Assembly (NCBI GenBank): GCA_007844125.1
Contig: CM017560.1
Coordinates: forward strand, 5,362,259 to 5,426,258
DNA from: Sinonovacula constricta
Lineage: Eukaryota; Mollusca; Bivalvia; Cardiida; Solecurtidae
DNA length: 64,000 bases
Reading direction: 5' to 3'
Within the stretch, counting starts at the first letter, position 1. Every line of letters starts with the position of its first letter. Below the pieces are notes generated by a model that did no database searches, was not told the DNA's origin, and saw only the letters and a list, made by a program, of their open reading frames with translations. The position numbers were made by a program, and so were the translations under genes. Positions 48,671-58,549 of this stretch are shown here, piece after piece.

Positions 48671-51600
48671 TTATCATGTGAATAAGAATGCACATGTTTG
48701 GCATAATTTTTTTCTTTATCATTGGAAGATATTTCTTTACATGGAACATTATCTTTTTTCATTTAAACCTTATAATTAATTTACACATTTAACTTTTTGC
48801 TGAAAGAAATGCTGGTTATAAGTTGTGATTTATCTTGTGTTAAGTTTTTGTTTTTGCTACTGAACAGTGCTTTATTTTTCAAATACACAATGAGAATATA
48901 ACACCCAGTGCTTTATCTTAGGACATGTAAACAGACAGATAAAATTCCTTTTGTATATTTAATAAAATTTAAATGGTATTTTTTTCAAGATTATGCGTCT
49001 TTTTGAAGCTTACATTACACCATTCTTATGTTTTGACTATGGTATGTGCATAATTGTACGTAGCGGACTGAAGGCAGAGTTCATAGTTTGTATATATTTA
49101 ATAAACTTTGTTTTATTCAAATAATTTAAATTGTAGCATTGTAAGTCATATTTTATCTTCACGAAATTTTGAAAATAGTATAAACCTGAAATGAATGGTA
49201 AAATGAGCTCATGAAGTACATGTTTATGAAGGATTTAGTTCTTACCAATTTAATTTGTGAAGTGGGTAAGAATGTGGTCATTAAACACATCTGATTGTGC
49301 TGCATGTTGAGAAGTAACTGTCTGAATGTCGTGCAGAGTGACTCGATGTCTTAATTTATGATGTTTGAAATGTATAAGAAACATGTGTAGACTGTTCATC
49401 CCCACTATACCTGCAAGCGTGCAGTGATTCCCTAGCCAATGATCTCATAGCAACAGGCAGCACAGCAAGAACGGCATGGCCTTGACCTTGTAACCTGACA
49501 CAAGGTCAAATAGCCAATGGTCACCAAAGTCTGGTAATATAAATATACTTGGGCAGGGAAAACACAAGTCTTTCATGATTCTTGATCCTTTTTCTTGACC
49601 ATAATACAATTCCCGTTGGATACCAGTGTTATTTTATGTTGGTGCATGCTTTAAACTCCTTTTTTCATATAAAATAAAAAGTGACATGTAGAATTTTGGC
49701 CCTTTTAATCTACAAGTGCTATAAACTTTTCGTTGTAGTTGTGTTTAGGGTGTTATATAATGGGCCAAGAATAAAATTGGTTTTATTGTCAGTATCACAT
49801 TTTTTGTTCCTATATGTCTGTGGATTGATAAAAAGAATCAGAAATAGTATTTTCATTAATACATGTAAAATCATAAGAGTGGTCGGTCATATCTTCATTT
49901 ATTATTGTGATGACATTATCACATTGTTCTTATTAATCTCATAGTGTACATAGTTTCCTAACATGTCATTGCTTATACAAGCATGGATTTGCTTAAAGTT
50001 CAAATCTTCATTTTGTATGTGTGATTTCATGGTTGGATTCCATTTATCTTACATTATTTATTATGGAAGGAGTCATAATAATTTAGTATGGTAGCAGTCC
50101 AAAATATGTCACACATTTAATTCTTAACCTACTGAGGTTGTATGGCTTGGCTTTGGCAACAGTTGTAGATCCAGATTAGTCATGTCTTGCTAGGTGTTGG
50201 CTGTTCTGGATCTTTGACGATGTCTAGTTACCTTTTGTGTAGTGTTTCAAAAATAACAAATAATATAGATTGGCTGATAAATCTGGCAGGTTACGGGTTA
50301 AATACCATGGTGAGAAGTTAAGATTCCGGGTCTGTGACCCTTGACCTTGTCTATGCATCTGTTGAGGGGTGTATCCCTCAACAGGCTCTAGTGGGCGGTT
50401 CCACAAGTTGTTACTCCTCCCCCTATTGATAGTTAGGCAGTTTCTTTCCATACCTAAGTCTAGTGTTCACAAACAATATTACAAGGTAGACAGCATGTGT
50501 TCTATTGTGTAAAGTAGGTAATCTGTTCACCATGCACTTAACAATTCTTACTGCTTGGAAACACATGTTTATGTAAACAGAGTTGACCATCACATCAGGG
50601 ACCGTCCATTGCATAAGAGCAGTACCTCTGGGTGTGAACATTGTACTGGTTTTACTTGTAAATACATACATCATGCTGGTCATCAGCTTCATATATTGTC
50701 TATAATGTTAACCTTATGAACAAATAATGTACAGAAGTATCCATGTGTGTAATTCTCTGTTTTTGTTCATGTTTTTTTCTATTGCACATTACTTTTTTTT
50801 ATTTTTCATTTTTATAACACTTGAACATAAATGAAGTACACATAAAGTTTTTATTGATTATTGTTAAAAATTTAAAATATTTGAAAAAAAAAGCATTTTA
50901 TTAAATAATGCTCTCTTTTTATTCATAAGGGAAAATGTATTTTTCTCAGGTGATTTTTCCTGTCAATGTCTTTTGTTATTATAGTTTGGTTGAAATGCTA
51001 TTGAAGATGTAGTTTGTATGTGTACATTTATAGATTTCTTTCTTGTACAAATCTGTACTTGTTTTTACTTAGGTAATTTTTGTACTTATCATTGTCAGTT
51101 TCAGTCATGTAAAACTGTTTTGTTATTGGAGATATTTTTTAATGTTATGAGACAAATCTAGTAGATGTTTGTTATTGTTTGAAAGATTAGTTATATATAA
51201 ATTTGTTTATCTACATATTTCAACCTCTTGAACTTTGTCCAATTTCTTACTATGGATATCTGCTATTGATGTAATATCAGTGAGAGATGACCTCTGACCA
51301 TTATGCACTCACAACTTAAATTTATTGATCATAGTGTGTGTGTTTTTTCTAAACAGTACAACTTTGTGAAGTATTTTTAAATAAGAAACGTTTTTTTTCT
51401 CTTTTGTATTTGATTTTTTTGGTAACTGTTGTTTTATGATGAAATACCATAAACTTACCTATACTTATATGTACACATAAGTGTAAGTTGTGATTTCTGA
51501 TTTATGTTATATATGTATGTTGTTAATGAAAAACTAATTAAAGCTGATTTAAAAGAATGCTGCATAATGTCCGGACTGGACAGATGACATAGGGCTACAC

Positions 51601-53070
51601 ACCTCTTTAAAATAATCTCAGATTTTATGTCAAATTCTAGATTGTTTATTGGTGGACATAAAATCTTTGACCATTCTGTCAATGTCAAGGATTCTAGACC
51701 TGGGTTTGTACTTACTGGTTATATTTATGTTATAAATAATGTTATAAAACATTAATTGTTGATTAGAACAGTCAACAGATGTTTTTGTGATTTTAGTCAG
51801 GGGTCAACTATCATTGTCAGCCATTAGTTTTAGCACATGCTTGGACTTAAATGGTATAGCAGTATTTGTATACCTGTATGTTAGTTTTAGTTAATCAGCA
51901 ATATTTAAGCAATACAGGTTTTGATACTGTGTTAATTGTTTTGTGTAGCTTTCTTTTTCTTGGCCTTGTTTGTATCAGGTGTGATAAGATATATTTATAA
52001 AACCAGACCATGTCTTTAACATTTGCATGGAACAGTTTTCAGTTCTTAATTTTATAGGGATTAACGGGGTGGTTTATTATTTGCTTTACAACATAGGTGG
52101 TATTTGATACTTTGAGTTAAAAAATCACATTAAAGGTCTGATTAAGTCAATCACAACCTACCCTATTCTACTTTTGAAGTTACAGTAAAATAGTTTTGAC
52201 TGAAAGCAATACCTATGTTCAGTTCTCATTCTCAAATATTCAAATACAATGGTGTGCTGTAGTTACCTTTAAAATAATGTAGGATGTCACCTTTTTTTAA
52301 ATAAACATTCAATTTGATTTTTGTCTTGAAATGAATTATTTATTATTGACCATGTGCATTTTTTAAATTTGGAATAAAATAATGTCCTATTTTTTTAAAT
52401 ACCATCTTACAAATTTGCAGTTTATATTAATATCTTTTTTCTGTGTTGTAAGCAGCAAATTTTGTATGTAGAAACTTCTTTGTAGTTTTTCTTCTGTTAT
52501 AACCTCGGTACATTGCCCTTTTAGCAATCAAGTGGTGTTTGTCTCTGGACACTAACAAGTAAATAAAATTAAATCTTGATTAATCAGTTAACAAAATTGT
52601 TTCTATGAGGCAATAAACAAGAAATGCTACAATGAAGTCTACTTACCTGTTTTCAATATTTATATGTTCTTTAACCATTGCCAGAAAAACATCCTTTTAT
52701 AATAATAAACTATGGTATATGAACATAATATTACATTTTTCATGTGTATGTGCTAAATCAGAATGATAGATATCCATTTTCTCTGTCTGTATTTCCTTCT
52801 CATCCACCTACCATATCCAATCAAATATGTGTGTCTTGTCACTATGTTGTAGTTTTGTTGTACATATGATTATTATGGATATGATGGTATTTTATTGGAC
52901 TTGGTAGTCGCCATATGGTTTGCTTCTTTGTAATGCAAATTCTGATTTTTAATTATGTTTCCCATTATAAAGTCTGGAAAAGTTATTCAATACATTTATA
53001 GAAATGATCTTGTCCTGTGTTCTTTCTTTTTCCCATGTTTGCTTTTAAAATTTACCTGTATAACTTAAGA
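48671..53070. other. AT-rich sequence, extended 3'UTR or intergenic
   Basis: I see no gene in this 4.4-kb stretch. The longest open frames (for example 49681-49944 plus and 50224-50692 minus) lack coding character. An inverted pair TTGACCTTG/CAAGGTCAA lies at 49482-49509. More AATAAA-type signals occur at about 48961, 49100, 49673 and 52370. Confidence 0.7.
49482..49509. promoter_or_regulatory. Inverted nuclear-receptor-type half sites (TTGACCTTG...CAAGGTCAA)
   Basis: Two perfect 9-bp inverted half sites are separated by 10 bp. CAAGGTCA is the extended half-site form bound by ERR/SF-1-type receptors. Function is not shown by sequence; chance is possible. Confidence 0.3.
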
Positions 53071-53302
53071 GGGCGCCCGTGGCCGAGCGGTTAGAGTCGC
53101 TGACCTGTAACTCCTCAGTTCCTCACCTTATGGGTTTGAGTTCCGGTCTAGGGTCAAACTTTCATGTGGGGAGGTTTCTTAGCTTACCTGTGTTGTGCCG
53201 ATGGTTCTACTGAGATGTAAGTCTGCTGTCTTCCTTCGCCAATAATTAGCTAGAAGTTGCCAATATGACCATGATTGTGTCGGTGCGATGTAACAAAAAT
53301 CA
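53071..53302 (+). mobile_element. tRNA-derived SINE
   Basis: The head has an A box GTGGCCGAGCGGTTAGAGTC, as in Ser/Leu tRNAs, and a B box GGGTTTGAGTTCC. There is no intact acceptor stem and the element continues into a non-tRNA body (CATGTGGGGAGGTTTCTTAG, then CCGATGGTTCTACTGAGATG) and a GATGTAACAAAAATC tail. About 230 bp. It is not a tRNA gene. Confidence 0.85.
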
Positions 53303-53382
53303 AAGATGTAAATGAAATGTTCGCCGATTTGTTTACGTACCAAAGAGTTACAGTTTACGGGACTTGCACACTGTTAAGTATA

Positions 53383-53388
<6 letters not shown>

Positions 53389-53480
<92 letters not shown>
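53389..53480. repeat. (TA)n microsatellite
   Basis: About 46 perfect TA dinucleotides lie between two SINE copies. Confidence 0.98.
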
Positions 53481-53481
<1 letters not shown>

Positions 53482-53540
53482 TACAGAGACCGTCAGCTAT
53501 TGTTTGTGACTTGCTATAAAAATGACATATTTTCCAACAT

Positions 53541-53752
53541 GCCGGTGGCGATGTGGTAGAGTCGCCGAACTCCTCAGAACCGCGTTGGTTCGAGTCCCGT
53601 TTGGGGCGAAGGACTTAATGTGGGAAGGTCTTCCAGCTTACTTGCGGTGTGCCGGTGGTTCAGACATTTGTCTGGGGTGTTCCTCCACCAAAAGATGGAC
53701 GTTGCTATAATGATCATAATTGGTCGCTGTGATGTATTTCAAAAACACAAAA
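53541..53752 (+). mobile_element. tRNA-derived SINE, second copy of the 53071 family
   Basis: The A box is TGGCGATGTGGTAGAGTCGC and the B box is GGTTCGAGTCC. The body is TGTGGGAAGGTCTTCCAGCT, then GTGCCGGTGGTTCAGACA, ending GTGATGTATTTCAAAAACAC. The body matches 53071 in order. The tRNA head differs (closer to a GGTTCGAGTCC consensus), so it is a subfamily or better-preserved copy. Confidence 0.85.
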
Positions 53753-54860
53753 TGACGACATGGTCTGTTAATGTATAATTGGATCGCCTCATATTTGCTT
53801 TTTGGATCAAATTTACAATGTAAATTTGATCAACTGTGACCAATTGTAGAGTGAAACATTGCTAGGTATTTTTCTGAGCGTAAAATGAAACCATGTTTGC
53901 CAGCTTTGAAACGCACCATTTGAATGCTGGATTATTAAAGGTTAAGCATTTATAGTTAATAATCTGTACACTGAATGCAACTAGCATAAACTTTTATCCT
54001 ACCATCACCTCTCGGAATTAGATCTATTTGTAAAATTCGGCATGATAGCATTTGCCTTATCAAATACCAGCGTGATAAGCCTGTCACAAGCATCCGGGCG
54101 GACTACTTTTTAAATGTATTTCCATTGCGCACTTTGGGTTCCAAACGTCGTCGAATCGTATAAATTTTAAGAGACGTAACAGCCTGTCATAAAATACAAC
54201 AGTTTGGAATGATTGTAATCCCTTCTTTAAGGACAATAAGAAAATGTCCTATGAAATGTACGACAGATATTAAAATTTGAACTAGACAAGGCATACAGAG
54301 TAAATGTTAAAGTGACAAAAAACACAGACGAGAAATTACACACAAGAAGAAAAACCCCAACAGTTACCGCCTTGGAACGGTCAATTGGCAAAAGGACGGA
54401 CTGGGGTGTTAAACCTGATTTTGGCGGAGCGCTCCAAACTGGCAAAGCCTCGCGATTGAGATTGGTCACAACCACGTGTGATAACATTTTTATTATTCAA
54501 CACTAACCTAGTATTCTATATATAGCATGCCCTTTAAAGTTATTGTTTACACCAACAGAACCATATTATCAAGAGCAGAATTATTTGTTTACCTCAATAT
54601 ACAGGCCAAAATTACCGACCAGTACTTGGTATTTAGTACTCCGCCATTAACAGTACGTCCAACACAAGGCATAAGTCTATGATCTACCCAACTCGTGGCA
54701 TATGATCACTAAGTTCTTTCTAGAAAGCTTACCTTACCTATATAATTGGGCAATAACCAGTCGCTATATATTGCATCCAGAATGCTAGCATAGTGTTGAA
54801 AAGGAAAGAAACTGTTATCAAGGGAGGCTAAGAAAAATCTCAACCATGGTTGAAGCGTTG
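53753..54860. other. Intergenic, no supported gene
   Basis: No gene is seen. Around 54340-54480 a stretch reading LERSIGKRTDWGVKPDF on the plus strand looks protein-like, but it has no splice context or known relative, and it may be a repeat remnant. Confidence 0.6.
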
Positions 54861-54879
54861 TTAATTGAAGCTCCCACCG

Positions 54880-55250
54880 TATATAGCTCCCCGAGAGCTA
54901 TATCTGTTTCGCTCCCCGAGAGCTATATCTGTTTCGCCCTCACGAATACAGCTCCCAGAGAGCTGTATCTGTTTCGCCCTGACGAATACAGCTCCCAGAG
55001 AGCTATATCTGTTTCGGCCTGACGAATACAGCTCCCCGAGAGCTATATCTGTTTCGCCCTCACGAAAACAGCTCCCAGAGAGCTATATCTGTTTCGCCCG
55101 GACGAATACAGCTCTCCGAGAGCAATATCTGTTTCGCCCTGACGAATACAGCTCCCAGAGAGCTATATCTGTTTCGCCCTCACGAATACAGCTCCCAGAG
55201 AGCTATATCTGTTTCGCCCTGACGAATACAGCTCCATGAGAGCTACATCC
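54880..55250. repeat. 40-bp minisatellite, about 9 copies
   Basis: The unit is AGAGCTATATCTGTTTCGCC, then CTGACGAATACAGCTCCC. Each junction contains a small inverted pair AGCTC...GAGCT. Edge units are truncated. A 124-codon open frame through it is not a gene. Confidence 0.93.
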
Positions 55251-55396
55251 GTTGCGCCTTAAACGAAAACAGTTCTCGACAACTGGGTAGTTCCTTCCGG
55301 GACCTAGACAGCCCCCAATAGTCTTATCCCTTAACAATGTGCATCGAGTTTGAAAGTAATGAACCGCTTTACATCATAAATTAACTGATAAACCTG

Positions 55397-55944
55397 AATT
55401 CACCTTTCCGCGAGATCTAAAAATAGATATTACACATTGTGTATTAGCATGGAATTATCCAATCACATCGCGTTGATTGACATTTTACCTACGTTATGCT
55501 GATTCTCCACACATTGTCTCACAAACAATGATTTTGACAAGCGATCAGTTTAAATCTGTTTAGCCTTTGGTTTAATTTAATAGCAACATTGTTGTTTGTG
55601 GTTTGCAAGGAATCGTACGTTGCTGTAATCGCTTCACTGTTTGCTTCTTTATTTAGTTTATTGGATGAGGCTTGTCCATTTCTGCATCGAAAGGTAAAAT
55701 CTCCCTGTAGTCAACAACAACTTTCTTTCATAATTTTGTGTCATGAATGCATCATTGGGTGAAACGGTCTTAATCTTTATCTAAACATCTCCATCACAAG
55801 CTCTTTGCATTTGGGAGATTTCAAATTAAAATATTTTCTCGGATCTGTAAGATAACCTGTAAGATCAGTCACTTTAAACCAGGTTGTTTGTGGGCAAGGG
55901 GGCGGAGCTTAAACTCTATTTTTAGACTCGCGGAAAGGTGAATT
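55397..55944. mobile_element. Non-autonomous DNA transposon (MITE-like) with ~30-bp inverted repeats
   Basis: AATTCACCTTTCCGCGAG at 55397 continues to TCTAAAAATAGA. It is mirrored at 55915-55944 as TCTATTTTTAGA, then CTCGCGGAAAGGTGAATT, with a single 1-bp indel. The 548-bp element has no open frame of note. AATT at both outer ends may be part of the repeat or a target duplication. Confidence 0.8.
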
Positions 55945-56366
55945 ACAACTAAAACTCCAAAACATTATACGGGTCCATTGTACTTAGTTAACATGAGTTT
56001 AACCGGCTACAGAGACTGGAGTACCCGAATAATTATATCTCAGACGTATCTAGTTACAGGCTTTTTGTTAGTCAAAACACCACCAACAACAAAAACAGCT
56101 AACTGTGCTGCGCGTTATTTCAGATAAGAAATCCGTGTTTGTAATGACGAGTGGAATGTTATGCTTCACTTTTCACATGAATGTAGGACATCGGTTAAAA
56201 GGCAGAAAATAATCAGTTGTAATTTATTTGGTAACTTGAGAGAAAGAAAAAAACGGTGCAAATACCACCTTAAAATATCTATTTAACGTTCTTTGCTTTC
56301 TTTAATGCATTCCATGTATGCTTATGAACAACATTAATTTTAAAGGACATTTGAGTGAACAGGCTG

Positions 56367-56861
56367 TTAAAGATTGTATCCGACGGTTTGCCTGTATCAA
56401 ATAGACATAACAACACCTCACCCTGTTCTGGAGAATATGCTTATAATTTATGCAGAAACTGATACTTAAGTTTATGTAAAGGCTATTTATAACATTACCT
56501 TAATTGTTAGACGATACAAATCACGAAATATATTGCTTGAGATGGCCATTATTTCAACTCTACAAATAAGCAAGATGGGGATTTCAGCTAAACATGGATA
56601 TGACATCAGAGCTGATGACCCTATAACGTGATGTCACAAGAAAGGGTCACTTGCATTTTTCTAAGTTTAGAAATAGCTAACTGTGCAGCGTAGCTCGGAT
56701 AGGAACTACCTAATTGTAATAACGATCAGGGAGATATGCATGACTTTTTAAATCGATGAAGGGCATCAATAAATAACATTTTACGGGACCTTCTCGAGAA
56801 ACAATTTATTCATTTGTTTGAAAAAGAAAACTTTGGTCCAAACCGTCGGATATCACTTTAA
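56367..56861. mobile_element. MITE-like element flanked by TTAA
   Basis: TTAAAGATTGTATCCGACGG then TTTG at 56367-56390 is mirrored at 56839-56861 by CAAACCGTCGGATATCACTT then TAA, with a few mismatches. The outermost TTAA on both sides fits a piggyBac-type target duplication. About 495 bp, no transposase. Confidence 0.65.
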
Positions 56862-58020
56862 TGTGTATGTTTAGTATGTAGGCAGACATGTAGGCAGAGA
56901 TCTATATGGGGAGGATAGCCATTTAAGCAGATATATAGATGGAATATGGGATGGGTAGATAGATAGATAAACGCAACGCACAATTGTTTACATCCTGCAT
57001 TTCGGTAATAAAAAACGTGATACAAATACGCATAGCAAATTTACATTTAACTAATAAATAAATAAATATGCTTGCACACGCAAGCATTCAGGCAAACAAA
57101 ATAACCATAAGCCCATGAACTTCTATTTACAATGAGCAAGCTCAAATTTTATTAAAGTCACAATATAAATGTTTACATTTTGTTGATCCTGATTTTATAA
57201 ATATGCATATATAATAGATCTTATATGATTTTAATAGTACAAGAACCATTTTATTAGCTCCTTATCCCCTCCCAAAAGACAATACTTACCTCATATAAAC
57301 TCAAACTATATTTAACGGAGGTTTCCTGACCGATATTTTTTTCATACTCGACAGCGTGTTCCCAGCAACCACTTCATCGTCGGACACCCACGACTGATCC
57401 ATTTCGGTACTCTCCATTCATCGCCTGTGGGATATTTAGTTCACTTTTCCCCTTTTCTGGTAATGAAATTTCATTGGCCGCTTCATAGTCCATAGTCATG
57501 AATATTTCAGTCCAGTGATAAAGCTTGTCAGACTTGTCAAAATGGCGACGTCATTGTTAATAACCTACTACTAGTCTTCACGATGCAAACTCCGCACAGG
57601 GTTTACGACATCGCTACGCTCGCTTAAAACCACTGCCATCATACAAAATCACGTGACGATAGTCAGCGTATTAATTATTAGTATTGATTCAGAATGTTTG
57701 TCTTAATGAAAATAGTATAATAATAGTATATATCTGGCGCGTTGCTGCCTGTACGCAGAATACGCAGCTGCGTACACATTGTCAACAATGAATGAAAACA
57801 ACAACAACAATTAAATATGTAATAGAAATGGCGATGTGTAAATTAATTGAAATATGAAAAAGATAAAAAAAAATTGCTAAATCGATTTAGTAACTTTGCT
57901 GTAGCTCCCCTGGCAGGGAACAAATTTACTGCTCTTATATTTCAAATCAGAACCGCCCCTGACCCCTCCCCCCCCCCCCCCCACCACCACCACCGCATAG
58001 CGGCCATGCGTACACAGCAT
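56862..58020. other. Intergenic, no supported gene
   Basis: No gene with splice support is seen. A minus-strand ATG frame from 57417 (reading DQSWVSDDEVVAGNTLSSM) stops before a GTAAGT donor at 57289-57284. A C-run (57968-57982) and (CAC)n follow. Confidence 0.5.
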
Positions 58021-58021
58021 A

Positions 58022-58039
58022 TCATGCCTAGCTACGCCC

Positions 58040-58105
<66 letters not shown>
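58022..58105. repeat. (TA)n microsatellite and adjoining TA-rich tract
   Basis: About 42 TA repeats grade into ATTATATTATATT sequence up to 58160. This tract abuts the broken end of the helicase fragment. Confidence 0.97.
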
Positions 58106-58108
<3 letters not shown>

Positions 58109-58160
58109 ATATATTATATTATATTAATATATAATATATTATAATATAATTATTAATTAA

Positions 58161-58475
58161 TTAGATGAGGCTTTTGCCGTAACCAACAGGCAGATTAACT
58201 ATGACGTCTTTACCTGCCAACAGAGACTGCAGACACTCGATCTGTTTGGGTTTCGCTTTTATGGAGGAGTCAAACTCCGTTATTACTTTGTGAATTTCTT
58301 CAAAAGTATCTATTGATTGTTTACATTGAACCGGTGTAACACTGAAATTTCGCCCTCGGCGAAAGGACGAAAATGGCCGAGTTGTTACGATTGTAGTAAT
58401 AAATACATTCTTTTTTTTCTTTGTCGTTAGAATTTGTTTTTCATCCATTATTAGTCGTTTTTCTAACATACACAT
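58161..58475 (-). pseudogene. RecQ-like DNA helicase fragment, truncated in motif I
   Basis: The minus-strand frame of 104 codons ends in IKAKPKQIECLQSLLAGKDV, then IVNLPVGYGKSLI and stop. The first part is a Q-motif-like approach, and PVGYGKS is the Walker A/motif I of superfamily 2 helicases; KPKQ-ECL and LP-GYGKSL are typical of RecQ-like proteins. The frame stops at once after motif I, at the start of a TA-rich tract, so all other helicase motifs are missing. No splice donor exists at that point. It may be a piece of a gene or of a helicase-bearing repeat. Confidence 0.7.
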
Positions 58476-58523
58476 TCATTCCGATTGTCATTTTACTGAA
58501 TAAAAATTAAAAGTAAAAAAATC

Positions 58524-58549
58524 AAATCCTTCCAGATCTGGAAGGATTT
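58524..58549. repeat. 26-bp perfect palindrome
   Basis: AAATCCTTCCAGA is followed directly by its exact reverse complement TCTGGAAGGATTT. It lies about 50 bp from the 5' end of the helicase fragment. Confidence 0.95.

Noticed and set aside
53071..53145. tRNA-Ser/Leu-like gene
   Set aside because: A and B boxes are present, but there is no acceptor stem and the sequence runs into a SINE body shared with other copies here.
54865..55239. 124-codon frame over the AGAGCTATATCTGTTTCGCC repeats
   Set aside because: It is a minisatellite artefact. The unit is 40 bp, so the frame changes from copy to copy and the apparent peptide is not conserved.
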